Source of the DNA: Candidatus Binatia bacterium
Lineage (GTDB): Bacteria; Desulfobacterota; Binatia; UBA12015
Direction: 5' to 3'
Assembly: GCA_036563615.1 (NCBI GenBank)
Contig: DATCMB010000006.1
Location: 194,149-258,148 of the forward strand
DNA: 64,000 nt
Positions 46,960 to 56,242 of this stretch are shown here, one piece after another (within the stretch, counting starts at the first letter, position 1; each line of letters starts with the position of its first letter). The notes under the pieces were generated by a model, which saw only the letters and a program-made list of their open reading frames with translations, was not told where the DNA came from and searched no databases. The position numbers and the translations under genes are program-made.

Positions 46960-49900
46960 TCACCGCACGCACCTGAGCCCGCGCGGCGTCGGGGTGCAGC
47001 GCGCGAGGTTGCCCGTACGGTCGATCTGCGCGCCGTGCGTGATGGTCGCCTCGAGCGGACCCGTGAACGGCCCCGTCAGCGCGCGCCCTGCGAGCTTGAC
47101 GCGGAAGAAGAGGCGCGGCAGCCCCGTCGCGTCGCGCCCGGCAGGGCGGAAGCGGACGACGGCATCCTTGCCGGCGTTGCGGCAGTGGATGACGCCCGCC
47201 TTCGTCGTCCGACAGGACGCGGCGTCCCAGGTCGCGGCCTCGGCGAGCCCCGCGGCGTCGCGCACCGTGACCGTGATGCCGTCGGCCGGGTCGAGCACGT
47301 CGCCGCGCGCCGGGTCGAAGCTCAGGTGACCGTCAAGCACAATCGTCCCGTCGACGCGCGGCGTCGGCGCGTCGGCGCGCACCTGTGCTCGGCGGAGGTC
47401 GAGCGTCGCGTCGACGGGGTCGCAGCGGTCGCCGATGCCGTCGCCGTCGAGGTCGTCCCGATGGAGCGTGCAGAGCGCCGTGCAGCAGCTCGTCGGCGTG
47501 CCGTTCAGCGCGCCCTCGTCGCACTCCTCGCTCTCGTCGAGGAGGCCGTCGCCGCAGCTCAGCGCCCAGAGCTCGGTGCCGTGCACGCCGTCGTCGGCGA
47601 CGAAGAACAGGCGCCCCGCCGCGTTCGTCAGCGCCCACGGTTCCGCGTCGCCGGTCGGGTTGAGGTCGTCGACGAGCCGCGTTCCTTCCTCGGTGCCGTC
47701 GGTCACCCACAGCTCCTCGCCGTGCTCGTCGGTGGTCGCGACGAAGTAGAACGCGTCGCCGACCGCGACGCCGCTGCGCGGCCGCGAGGATGCCTTCCCG
47801 GGGTTGATGTCCTTGACGAGCACGGTGCCGGCCTCCGTCCCGTCGGTGCGCCAGAGCTCCTGGCCGTGCTCGCCGTCGTCCGCGGACAGGTACATCCAGC
47901 GACCCGCGATCCCGAGCAGCACCGGGCGGGACTCGGACGGGCCGGGCCGGATGTCCTTGACGCGGACGGTCCCGGCCGCGCTACCGTCGGAGCGCCAGAG
48001 CTCGAGGCCGCTCGCGCCGTCGTCGGCGGCGAACAGCACCAGGTCGCCGAAGGCCCGCGGACGGAAGTTGACCGGCAGCGCGCCGAGCTGGCCGGGACGG
48101 ATGTCGCGCACGCGGAACGTGCCCTCGGGCGTGCCGTCGCTGCGCCACAGCTCGCGGCCGGTGCTGGCGTCGTCGGCGACGAAGTAGACGACGTCGCCGA
48201 CGGGGGTCAGGTACGCCGTCGCCTCGCCGAGCCCGGAGGCGAGGAAGCCGGGACGGATGTCCTTCACGAGCCGCGTTCCTTCCTCGGTGCCGTCGCTCAC
48301 CCAGAGCTCGCGGCCGTTCGCGGTGGCGGCGGAGAAGAACGCGCGCTCGCCTGCGACGACCAGCTCGCGCGGCTCCGAGCCGGCCGCGCCGGGGACGATG
48401 TCGCGCACGAGGCGCGTACCGCTCGGCGTGCCGTCGGTGAACCAGAGCTCGGCTCCGGTCGACGACGTCTCGCCGGCGAAGAAGAAGCCGTCGCCCGCGA
48501 CGGCGTACTCCTGGTCGAAGCCGAGCGGGGGAGCGGGCGTGACGGCGAGCTGCGTGCCGGCGTCCGTGCCGTCCGTGCGCCACAGCGCGTTGCCGGCGAA
48601 GAAGTAGGTCCGCGTCGCGGCCTCGATGAAGAGATAGCTGCCGACGTACCAGTCCTCCGTGCCGGGCACCGGCGCCGTTCCGGCCTCGGTGCCGTCGCTG
48701 CGCCAGAGGCCCTTCGCGAGCTGGCTCGGGTGCTCGCCGCTTCCGCGGCCGAACAGCACCACCGAGCCCGCGGGCGACAGCCGCGGGAAGGTCTCGTCGA
48801 ACGCGCCGATGCTGCCCGGGTACACGTCGGCCACGATCTCCGTTCCCTCGGGCGTGCCGTCGGACTTCCACAGCTCACGCCCGTGCAGGCCGTCGCTCGC
48901 GCGGAAGAACAGCGTCGAGCCGACCGCCGTCAGGCTCGCCGGACGCGAGCCGCCGTTGCCGGGAAAGATGTCCTTGACGAGCTGCGTGCCCTCGGCGGTG
49001 CCGTCGCTCGTCCACAGCTCGCCGCGGTCCTTGCCCTGGTTGGCGCGGAAGAACAGGCGGTCGCCGACGACGATCGGAGGGCCGAACTCGGCGCTGCACG
49101 GAAAGACGTTCAGGTCGGCGATGATCTCGGTGCCGGCTGCGGTGCCGTCGGTGCGCAGCAGCACCGCGCCGCCGATCGGATCGAAGCCGACGAAGTACGC
49201 GTTGCCGCCCATCGCGACGGCCTCGCGCGGAACGTACGGATCGAAGTGCGGCACGAAGCTGACGACGAGCTGCTCGTCGCCGGGCTCCTCGCCGGTGCGC
49301 CAGACCTCGCTGCCGAGCGAGGGGTGCGACACGCGGAACAGGATGCCGTCCTCGAGCGCGACCAGCGGCTCGAGCTCCGCGTCGAGCCCTTCGAGGTCGA
49401 CGTCGGCGACCAGCGTCACGCCGTCGAGGTCGGCGCGCCACAGCGCCCATTCCCCGGCGTCGTCCACGGCGCCGAAGTAGACGGCGTCGCCGACCGCCAG
49501 CATCCGACCGGGCTGCGAGCCCTCCGGGCCTTGGCGCAGGTCCGCGAGCAGGAAGGTGCCTTCGTCCGTGCCGTCCGTGAGCCACGGCTCGGGGCCGTGG
49601 ACGCCGTCGTCGGCGACGAAGAAGACGAGCCCGCCGGCCGCGGTGAGCCGCGACGGCGAGGACGACTCGGGCCCGGGGTTCAGGTCGGCGACGCGGCGCG
49701 TGCCCTCGGGCGTGCCGTCGCTCGCCCACAGCTCGACGCCGCCCTCGTCGTCGCGCGCGGCGAACAGCAGCTCGTCGCCCAGCGCGACCAGCTCGTGCGG
49801 CAGCGAGCCCGTGGGTCCCGGGACGACGTCGAGGACGTGCGTGCCCTCGGGCGTGCCGTCGCTCACCCACGGCTCGATGCCGTGCACGCCGTCGTCGGCG

Positions 49901-50217
49901 ACGAAGAACACGCGCTCCCCGACCGCGGTGAGCGAGTGGAGCCGCGAGCTCTGCGGTCCGGGACGGACGTCGGCGACGAGCACCGTGCCGTCCGCCGTGC
50001 CGTCGCTGCGCCAGAGCTCCGGACCGTGCTCGCCGTCGTCGCCGGCGAAGTAGAGCCGGTCGCCGACGGCCACGAGGTGGTCGACGCCGCTGCGCTCCAA
50101 CGGGTCGCGCACGAGGTCCGCGACCATCCGCGGCCGTCCCTGCGCGGCGGCGAACGACGGTGCGAAGGCGAGCGTCGCGGCGAGCGCGACCATCCAAGCA
50201 ACCCTGGCGCGTGGCAT
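46960..50217 (-). CDS. Secreted ELWxxDGTxxGT repeat protein
   Basis: The 1085-residue protein has a signal peptide (RVAWMVALAATLAFAPSFAAA). About 17 repeats of roughly 48-52 residues follow, each with a core like GPELWRSDGTADGTVLVADV and GDRLYFAGDDGEHG. This is the ELWxxDGTxxGT beta-propeller-like repeat family found in secreted proteins of many phyla. Two central copies are eroded (ALWRADLDG, EVWRTGEEPGDE). The last repeat runs into a cysteine motif CGDGLLDESEECDEG and CCTALC, then an Ig-like terminal domain. It is convergent with the SMR-like gene. Likely surface-bound or secreted; ligand unknown. Confidence 0.9.
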   Translation of the reverse strand: MPRARVAWMVALAATLAFAPSFAAAQGRPRMVADLVRDPLERSGVDHLVAVGDRLYFAGDDGEHGPELWRSDGTADGTVLVADVRPGPQSSRLHSLTAVGERVFFVADDGVHGIEPWVSDGTPEGTHVLDVVPGPTGSLPHELVALGDELLFAARDDEGGVELWASDGTPEGTRRVADLNPGPESSSPSRLTAAGGLVFFVADDGVHGPEPWLTDGTDEGTFLLADLRQGPEGSQPGRMLAVGDAVYFGAVDDAGEWALWRADLDGVTLVADVDLEGLDAELEPLVALEDGILFRVSHPSLGSEVWRTGEEPGDEQLVVSFVPHFDPYVPREAVAMGGNAYFVGFDPIGGAVLLRTDGTAAGTEIIADLNVFPCSAEFGPPIVVGDRLFFRANQGKDRGELWTSDGTAEGTQLVKDIFPGNGGSRPASLTAVGSTLFFRASDGLHGRELWKSDGTPEGTEIVADVYPGSIGAFDETFPRLSPAGSVVLFGRGSGEHPSQLAKGLWRSDGTEAGTAPVPGTEDWYVGSYLFIEAATRTYFFAGNALWRTDGTDAGTQLAVTPAPPLGFDQEYAVAGDGFFFAGETSSTGAELWFTDGTPSGTRLVRDIVPGAAGSEPRELVVAGERAFFSAATANGRELWVSDGTEEGTRLVKDIRPGFLASGLGEATAYLTPVGDVVYFVADDASTGRELWRSDGTPEGTFRVRDIRPGQLGALPVNFRPRAFGDLVLFAADDGASGLELWRSDGSAAGTVRVKDIRPGPSESRPVLLGIAGRWMYLSADDGEHGQELWRTDGTEAGTVLVKDINPGKASSRPRSGVAVGDAFYFVATTDEHGEELWVTDGTEEGTRLVDDLNPTGDAEPWALTNAAGRLFFVADDGVHGTELWALSCGDGLLDESEECDEGALNGTPTSCCTALCTLHRDDLDGDGIGDRCDPVDATLDLRRAQVRADAPTPRVDGTIVLDGHLSFDPARGDVLDPADGITVTVRDAAGLAEAATWDAASCRTTKAGVIHCRNAGKDAVVRFRPAGRDATGLPRLFFRVKLAGRALTGPFTGPLEATITHGAQIDRTGNLARCTPTPRGLRCVR

Positions 50218-50353
50218 GATGACGACTCCTGGTCTCGACGATCGGGAGTCAGCGGGAGGGATGCTGCGGGAGGCGGTACCGATCGATTCGCCGGGGCGAT
50301 CTGCCAGGTGCGTCGCGGCGTACGCAAGCGAGAAATTTGGGTGACGCGACTTT

Positions 50354-51478
50354 CTACTTCGCGGGGTCGAGGAACTCCGTGAAGCCGTAGCGCGGGTACG
50401 CGCCGAGGGCGAACTGCTCGAGCACGCCGATCCCCTGCTCGCCGTCCATCGTCGCGCGCACGACCTGCTGGATGTGCTGGTTCTCGAACGCCATCTCGTC
50501 GAGGTCGGCGGTCTTCCAGCTCTCGCCGTGGATCGCGAGCTCGTCGTGCCAGTGGCCGTGGCCCCAGGTCGGGTGCGTGTAGCCGATCCCCTTCATGCGG
50601 AAGGCGAGGAGCGGCTCGAGCTCGATCGTCTTGCGCGATCCATCGACGGCGACGAGCGCCAGCTCGGCGCGCTTCGCGCGCCGCGTGCCGGGCACGTACT
50701 CGAGTTTGTGCTCGACGCGCGGGAAGCGCTCGGTGCGGGGATCCTCGGGGCAGGGGATCTTCTCCGGATCCGCGTAGCAGGGGACGATCATCGCCTCCTG
50801 GTGCTGCGGCCAGCCGCGCGAGTCCTCGAAGGTGAGCGCGTGCGTGCAGCGGTCCGCGAACTGCAGCGGCGCCCACAGGAAGAAGAGCTGCGGCAGCTCG
50901 GTCCCCGGAGCGCCGGCCGGATCCGCCGGTCCGACCGGACGCACGCCCCACGAGCGGTCCTTCGTGCCGTAGACGCGCGCGGGGTCGACCTCGACGAGCT
51001 TGCCCGCGTAGCGGATGCGGCCCTGCCAGCGTCCCATCTGCGTGAAGCGCGTCGCGTCCATCAGGATGCGGCCTTCGCGGCGCAGCGTCTGGCGTCCCTC
51101 CTCGATGCACGCCGTGCGCGCCGTGAACTCGAGGTCGGCCGTGACGCCGGTCTCGTTGTCGTCGAGGCGCACGCGCAGGCGCTGCATCGGCTTCACGATC
51201 TCGATGCGGAACGGCCCGACCTGCGTCTCGCTCGGATCGCGCGGCGCGCGTCGCGACGCGAAGAAGCAGTGCTGCTCGCCGTCGCGCACGATCGAGAAGG
51301 CGCCGTCGAGGATGCGCAGGTTCGGGTAGAGCGCCATCGCGACCCCGAAGTAGAACTCGCCGTCCGCCGCGTAGCCGTTGAACCAGTAGCGGTCGTACGC
51401 GTTGCGGTCGCTGGTCGCGACCTGCGCGATCGGCTCGGGCGTCTGGTGAATGGGATAGTCGTCGAAGCGCGACAGCAT
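50354..51478 (-). CDS. CrtC/AttH lipocalin-like hypothetical protein
   Basis: The 374-residue protein begins LSRFDDYPIHQTPEPIAQVA and NAYDRYWFNGYAADGEFYFG. It continues with KDRSWGVRPVG, LFFLWAPLQFAD, THPTWGHGHWHDELAIHGE and YGFTEFLDPAK. I recall a widespread, mostly unnamed family of this style in mycobacteria and environmental proteobacteria, related to hydroxyneurosporene synthase/AttH folds (double lipocalin). The KDRSWGxRP and WGHGHW stretches may line a ligand cavity. It follows the beta-propeller lipoprotein gene by 13 bp and the SDR above it, so it may handle the same hydrophobic compound. Assignment is tentative. Confidence 0.7.
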   Translation of the reverse strand: MLSRFDDYPIHQTPEPIAQVATSDRNAYDRYWFNGYAADGEFYFGVAMALYPNLRILDGAFSIVRDGEQHCFFASRRAPRDPSETQVGPFRIEIVKPMQRLRVRLDDNETGVTADLEFTARTACIEEGRQTLRREGRILMDATRFTQMGRWQGRIRYAGKLVEVDPARVYGTKDRSWGVRPVGPADPAGAPGTELPQLFFLWAPLQFADRCTHALTFEDSRGWPQHQEAMIVPCYADPEKIPCPEDPRTERFPRVEHKLEYVPGTRRAKRAELALVAVDGSRKTIELEPLLAFRMKGIGYTHPTWGHGHWHDELAIHGESWKTADLDEMAFENQHIQQVVRATMDGEQGIGVLEQFALGAYPRYGFTEFLDPAK

Positions 51479-51491
51479 TCGTCGTTCCTCC

Positions 51492-52607
51492 TCAGGGCTC
51501 GAGCACGCCGAGCGCGTCGGGGAAGTCGAGCCCGGAAGCCATGATCTCCGGCGAGAGCGGCACGCCGTCGGCGGTGAAGCGGATGCGGCGCACGGTGCCG
51601 AGCCCCGGCCCCGGCCCGATCGTCCCGCCGCGGACGACGAGCCCGAGGTCCGCGTAGTACAGCGTGCCGCTCGCGTCGACCGCGATGCCGAGCGGCGTGC
51701 CGGTCGAGATCGGCTCGGGGCCGAGCGTCTCGCCGGCGGGCGGCGCGAGCACGTGGCGCACGAAGCTTCCGCTCGCGTCGAACTCCGCGATGACGCCGGC
51801 GACGACGCTCGAGACGTAGAAGCCGCCGCCCGGCGCGCCGGCGACGCCGTTCGCGGTCGGCAGGTTCGCGTCGGTGCGGATCAGCAGCTCGCGCACGACG
51901 TCGGTCGCGAGCGGCGCCCCGGTGACGTCGCGCGCGCCGCAGCCGCCTGCGGCATCGTCCGACGTCGGCAGGTTCGTGTAGCGCAGCACGCCCGGCGTGA
52001 CGCGCGAGCTCGCGACGTGCACGCGGTCTTCCGCATCGACGTACACCGTCCCCGCCGTACCGACCGCGACGTCGAGCTTGCAGTAACTCGGCCCTGCGAC
52101 GTCGAGCGGCGGAAACCAGAGGATCACCTGACCGTTCGCGGGCCCGGTCGCGTTGTCGCCGATGTCGGTGGTGACGAGCCGGCCGTCGGACAGAAAGCCG
52201 CAGCCGAACGGGTCGGGCGCATCCGAGCTCGGCTGGTAGGTCGGCACGAGCTTGCCGATCTGCGTCGCGGAGAGCTCGCCGACCGCGTCGCCGGTGAGCC
52301 GGAAGACGCCGAAGCCCGCGGGCGAGGTCGGCTGCCCGGTGTCGTCGCCGGCGACGAAGGTGCGCGAGCCGTCGGGCGCGAAGCAGACCTGGCCGTTGAT
52401 GTCGCGGCCGCGCGGGGCGTCCTTCGCGTTGCGGATGACGGTCTGCGCGACGACCGTGTCGCCGGTCGAGTAGGCGTCGAGGTCGTTGCCGGCGGGGGCG
52501 AAGAGGATCGCCTCGCGCGCGCCCGGATCGGCGTCGGAGCACGCCGCGCAGCACGCGAGCGCGTAGCCGACGACGGCCGCGAGGCGACGATCCGAGCGCA
52601 GCCGCAC
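51492..52607 (-). CDS. NHL/SMP-30-like beta-propeller lipoprotein
   Basis: The 371-residue protein starts at GTG and has a lipoprotein signal ending at ALACCAACSD. The rest consists of propeller-like strands with TGTPLGIAVDASGTLYYADL, FGCGFLSDGRLVTTDIGDN and ANGVAGAPGGGFYVSSVVAG, typical of NHL or SMP-30/gluconolactonase-like six-bladed propellers. Catalytic residues of lactonases are not obvious. It lies 10 bp after the SDR and 13 bp before the CrtC-like gene, one compact operon. A role in binding or processing a substrate outside the inner membrane is likely. Confidence 0.75.
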   Translation of the reverse strand: MRLRSDRRLAAVVGYALACCAACSDADPGAREAILFAPAGNDLDAYSTGDTVVAQTVIRNAKDAPRGRDINGQVCFAPDGSRTFVAGDDTGQPTSPAGFGVFRLTGDAVGELSATQIGKLVPTYQPSSDAPDPFGCGFLSDGRLVTTDIGDNATGPANGQVILWFPPLDVAGPSYCKLDVAVGTAGTVYVDAEDRVHVASSRVTPGVLRYTNLPTSDDAAGGCGARDVTGAPLATDVVRELLIRTDANLPTANGVAGAPGGGFYVSSVVAGVIAEFDASGSFVRHVLAPPAGETLGPEPISTGTPLGIAVDASGTLYYADLGLVVRGGTIGPGPGLGTVRRIRFTADGVPLSPEIMASGLDFPDALGVLEP

Positions 52608-52617
52608 GGCGCGACCG

Positions 52618-53376
52618 TCAGCCGGGCATCACCGGACCGGCCGACATGCCGCCGTCGACGGCGATCGCCTGGCCGGTGATGAACGAGGCGTCGTCGCTCG
52701 CCAGGAACAGCACCAGGCGCGCGACCTCGATCGGCTCGCCGATGCGCTTGAGCGCGTGCGCGCGGCCGAACTGCTCGATCGCCTCGGGCGTCACCTCGAA
52801 GCCTTGCATCAGCATCGGCGTGCGGATGATCCCCGGGCAGACGGCGTTCACCCGGATGCCGAGCGGGCCGTACTCGAGCGCCGCGTCGCGCGTCAAGCCA
52901 ACGACCGCGTGCTTCGACGAGCAGTACGAGCCCAGCATCGGCGTGCCCATGATCCCGGCGACGCTCGCGGTGTTGATGATGCTGCCGCGCGCGGGGCCGG
53001 GGTTCTGCGACATCGCGACGATCCCGTGCTTGAGCCCGTAGAAGACGCCGTTCACGTTGACGTCGATGATGTTGCGGTGGATCTCGTCCTCGGTCGCGGC
53101 GAGCGGCGCGTGCGCCTCGATGCCGGCGTTGTTGAACAGGACGTCGAGCCGGCCGAACTCGCGCACGGCGCGGTCGATCAGCGCTTTCACGTCCTCGGAG
53201 CGCCGCACGTCGGTGCGCTGGTAGATGCCGCCGATCTCGCTTGCGATCGCGCTGCCGTCCTGCAGGTCGCCGATCACCACGCGGGCGCCGGCCTCGGCGA
53301 ACAGCCGCGCGGTCGCGGCTCCGATCCCGGACGCGCCGCCGGTCACGACGGCGATCTTGTTGGCAAGCGAGCTCAT
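52618..53376 (-). CDS. SDR family oxidoreductase
   Basis: The 252-residue enzyme has VTGGASGIGAATARLFA, DVLFNNAGIEA (NNAG), INTASVAG (Ser) and YCSSKHAVVG (Lys after Tyr), with the ending GQAIAVDGGMSAGPVMPG. It is the head of a three-gene operon with the propeller lipoprotein and the CrtC-like protein. The ATG before SSLANKIAV has GGAGGAC upstream. Such SDRs often act on steroids, cyclic alcohols or acyl compounds. The gene is divergent from the GH15 gene. Confidence 0.9.
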   Translation of the reverse strand: MSSLANKIAVVTGGASGIGAATARLFAEAGARVVIGDLQDGSAIASEIGGIYQRTDVRRSEDVKALIDRAVREFGRLDVLFNNAGIEAHAPLAATEDEIHRNIIDVNVNGVFYGLKHGIVAMSQNPGPARGSIINTASVAGIMGTPMLGSYCSSKHAVVGLTRDAALEYGPLGIRVNAVCPGIIRTPMLMQGFEVTPEAIEQFGRAHALKRIGEPIEVARLVLFLASDDASFITGQAIAVDGGMSAGPVMPG

Positions 53377-53552
53377 CGAAGGTCCTCCTCGTGCTGCGAC
53401 GGCCGGACGAGGGCCCGGCAGGACGCCGACACTACGCGACCGTGCCGGCGCACGCCAAGAGCCGACGCCGAAAGGCTCGCGCTGGCATTCCAGCGGGCCA
53501 TCGGCCATCCTCGAAGGACTTGCGGCCCCGTCGCGCCGCGACCGAGACCCGC

Positions 53553-55367
53553 ATGGCGTATCAACCGATCGAAAACTACGCGATCATCGGTGACCTGCAC
53601 ACGGTCGCGCTGGTCGGCATGGACGGCTCGATCGACTTCCTGCCGTTCCCGCGCTTCGACTCGCCGACCGTGTTCGCGGCCCTCCTCGACCACCGCAAGG
53701 GCGGACGCTTCAAGATCGCGCCCGCCTTCGCCGACGCGCGGCAGAAGCAGCTCTACCTGCCGGACACCAACGTCCTGCTGACGCGCTCGCTGTCCTCGGA
53801 GGGCGTCGCCGAGGTCACGGACTTCATGCCGATCGAGGAGGAAGGGCACCCGCACGCGCTGATCCGCCACGTGACGACCGTGCGCGGCGACGTCCGCTTC
53901 CGCATGCGCTTCGAGCCGCGCTTCGACTACGCGCGGGCGGGGCACCGCTTCGAGGTCAACCCGGGCGAGGTGCTGTTCCTCTCCTCGGGGAGCGATCGCA
54001 CGGCGCTGCGTCTGCGCACGCCCGTACCGGTGCGCATGGAGCACGGCGCGGCGATCGCGGAGTTCGAGCTGCGCGCCGGCGAGTCGCTCGACTTCGTGCT
54101 CGAGGAAGCGCGTCCGGGCTGCGAGAGCGGGGCCGCGTCGCCCGAGTGGTGCATGCGGATGCTCGAGGAGACCACGCAGTACTGGCGTCGCTGGGTGGGG
54201 CGCTCGACGTACCGCGGCCGCTGGCGCGAGATGGTGCACCGCTCCGCCCTGACGCTGAAGGTGATGACGTCGCGCACCTTCGGCTCGATGGTCGCCGCGC
54301 CGACGCTCGGTCTGCCGGAGGAGATCGGCGGCGTCCGCAACTGGGACTACCGCTACACCTGGATCCGCGACAGCGCGTTCATGGTCTACGCGCTGATCCG
54401 CCTCGGCTACACCGACGAGGCCGCGGCGTTCATGCGCTGGATCGAGCAGCGCTGCACCGAGCTCGGCCCCGACGGCTCGCTGCAGGTGATGTACGGCATC
54501 GACGGCCGGCACAAGCTCGACGAGGAGATCCTCGACCACCTCGAGGGCTACCGCGGCTCGAAGCCGGTCCGCGTCGGCAACGGCGCCTACGACCAGCTGC
54601 AGCTCGACATCTACGGCGAGCTGATGGACGCCGTCTACCTGTACGACAAGTACGGCGAGACCATCTCGTACGAGATGTGGCGCAACCTGACGCGCCTCGT
54701 CGAGTGGGTCTGCAACCACTGGCAGCTCCCCGACGAGGGCATCTGGGAGGTGCGCGGCGGGCGTCAAGAGTTCCTCTACTCGCGCCTGATGTGCTGGGTG
54801 GCGATCGACCGCGCGATCCGGCTCGCGTGGAAGCGCTCGCTGCCGGCGCCGTTCGACCGCTGGATCGCGACGCGTAGCGCGATCCACCGCGAGATCCACC
54901 ACGAGTTCTGGAACCAGGAGCGCGGCTGCTTCGCGCAGGTCAAGCACGGCAGCGCGGTCGACGCGTCGTGCCTGCTGATGCCGCTCGTGCGCTTCATCGG
55001 TCCGACGGATCCGCGCTGGCTGTCGACGCTCGCCTGCGTCGAGCGCGAGCTGGTGTCGGACTCGCTGGTCTACCGCTACCAGGGCGACATGGCCGCGCCC
55101 GACGGCCTCACCGGCAAGGAAGGCACGTTCACGATGTGCTCGTTCTGGTACGTCGAGTGCCTGGCGCGCGCCGGCATGCTGCGCAAGGCGCGGCTCGCGT
55201 TCGAGAAGATGCTCGGCTTCGCGAACCACGTGGGTCTCTACGCCGAGGAGCTGGGCCCCGAGGGCGAGCACCTGGGCAACTTCCCGCAGGGCTTCACGCA
55301 CCTCGGCTTGATCAGCGCCGCGCACTTCCTCGACCGTGCGCTCTCCGGCGCCGGCATGGACGGGTGA
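53553..55367 (+). CDS. Glycoside hydrolase family 15 protein
   Basis: The 604-residue protein is a bacterial glucoamylase/trehalase-type GH15 enzyme. The N-terminal beta-sandwich opens with PIENYAIIGDLHTVALVGMD and SIDFLPFPRFDSPTVFAALL. The catalytic (alpha/alpha)6 barrel includes RNWDYRYTWIRDSAFMVYAL, LPDEGIWEVRGG with the likely acid Glu, and EGTFTMCSFWYVE with the second Glu. ATG before AYQPIEN was chosen as the conserved start. The substrate is probably a short alpha-glucan or trehalose. The next gene follows 13 bp later and is likely co-transcribed. Confidence 0.92.
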   Translation: MAYQPIENYAIIGDLHTVALVGMDGSIDFLPFPRFDSPTVFAALLDHRKGGRFKIAPAFADARQKQLYLPDTNVLLTRSLSSEGVAEVTDFMPIEEEGHPHALIRHVTTVRGDVRFRMRFEPRFDYARAGHRFEVNPGEVLFLSSGSDRTALRLRTPVPVRMEHGAAIAEFELRAGESLDFVLEEARPGCESGAASPEWCMRMLEETTQYWRRWVGRSTYRGRWREMVHRSALTLKVMTSRTFGSMVAAPTLGLPEEIGGVRNWDYRYTWIRDSAFMVYALIRLGYTDEAAAFMRWIEQRCTELGPDGSLQVMYGIDGRHKLDEEILDHLEGYRGSKPVRVGNGAYDQLQLDIYGELMDAVYLYDKYGETISYEMWRNLTRLVEWVCNHWQLPDEGIWEVRGGRQEFLYSRLMCWVAIDRAIRLAWKRSLPAPFDRWIATRSAIHREIHHEFWNQERGCFAQVKHGSAVDASCLLMPLVRFIGPTDPRWLSTLACVERELVSDSLVYRYQGDMAAPDGLTGKEGTFTMCSFWYVECLARAGMLRKARLAFEKMLGFANHVGLYAEELGPEGEHLGNFPQGFTHLGLISAAHFLDRALSGAGMDG

Positions 55368-55380
55368 CGCAGCCGTGGAG

Positions 55381-56187
55381 ATGACCGCGACGCGTGGCGC
55401 GCAAGCGCGCGCCGGACGGACCCTACGCCAGACCGCGGACGGCTTGACGCTGATCCGCACCGCGATCGGCGGGCCGCGCGAGATCGGCGGCAAGCTCGTG
55501 CGCCTGGTGCGGACGCTGCGTCTCTACTTGAACCCCGCGGAGATCGACCGTCGGCTGAGCACCCTCGAGCGCAAGGGCTACATCAAGGAGCGTCCGACGC
55601 GCCTGCAGATCTTCTTCGGCGGGCTCGACATGCTGCGCTTCGTCATCGAGCCCGCGGCGCGCGACTACTACGCGCAGAAGGGCATCTCGTTCGGCTTCCA
55701 CCAGCTCCTGCGCGTGCTCGACGACCCGGTGTCGATGATCGACCCGACCGGCTTTCTCTCCGACCGCGACACGATCGTCGGACACGTCATGCAGGTCGTG
55801 CACCTGAACCCGGTCTACGACCTGCAGCTCATCCAGATGTTCGACGACGGGCTCGAGGACTTCGAGCGCCAGGTCGAGCAGATGGTCGCGGGGACGCATC
55901 CGCGCGCGCGCACGATCGGCGCGATCATCGAGGATCCGACGTACCACGCGCGGCTGCTCGACTACGTGCGCCGCTTCCGCCAGGACCCGCACACGCCGCC
56001 GCCGGTGCGCGAGGAGCAGACGCTGCGCGCAGATCCCCACTTCGCCGCCGCCGAGCGCACCTTCGCCGCGCTGCCGGGCTACATCGAGTACTGCAACAAG
56101 CTGCCGCGCGACCTGCCGACGCTCGTCCGCCGGCTGCTGACCGTCAAGCGCTTCCCGCTCGAGCTCGCGATCCGCGACGCGGCCTGA
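55381..56187 (+). CDS. Conserved hypothetical protein
   Basis: About 268 residues, mostly helical: LYLNPAEIDRRLSTLERKGY, RPTRLQIFFGGLDMLRFVIE, ISFGFHQLLRVLDDPVSMID, GHVMQVVHLNPVYDLQLIQM and EQMVAGTHPRARTIGAIIED. The beginning of this stretch reads like a winged-helix (rule of NP-x-E-I-D-R-R). I recall close relatives only as unnamed proteins of environmental deltaproteobacteria-like genomes. The ATG at 55381 may be preceded by a GTG two codons earlier. It follows the GH15 gene closely. Confidence 0.7.
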   Translation: MTATRGAQARAGRTLRQTADGLTLIRTAIGGPREIGGKLVRLVRTLRLYLNPAEIDRRLSTLERKGYIKERPTRLQIFFGGLDMLRFVIEPAARDYYAQKGISFGFHQLLRVLDDPVSMIDPTGFLSDRDTIVGHVMQVVHLNPVYDLQLIQMFDDGLEDFERQVEQMVAGTHPRARTIGAIIEDPTYHARLLDYVRRFRQDPHTPPPVREEQTLRADPHFAAAERTFAALPGYIEYCNKLPRDLPTLVRRLLTVKRFPLELAIRDAA

Positions 56188-56241
56188 GCGGACGCGGAAC
56201 CGAGCGGACGCGACCCGAGCGAACGCGGCGCGAGCGCGGAC
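56186..56241 (+). repeat. Tandem 15-16 bp direct repeats
   Basis: Three to four degenerate copies of GAGCGGACGCGGAACC-like units run from the stop codon of the preceding gene to the end of the DoxX gene: GAGCGGACGCG, GAGCGGACGCG, GAGCGAACGCG, GAGCGCGGACG. They fill the short convergent gap and may form alternative hairpins. Confidence 0.7.
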
Positions 56242-56242
56242 G

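Noticed and set aside
46930..50382. 1150-codon plus-strand open frame
   Set aside because: It mirrors the ELWxxDGT gene on the other strand; the periodicity comes from that repeat.
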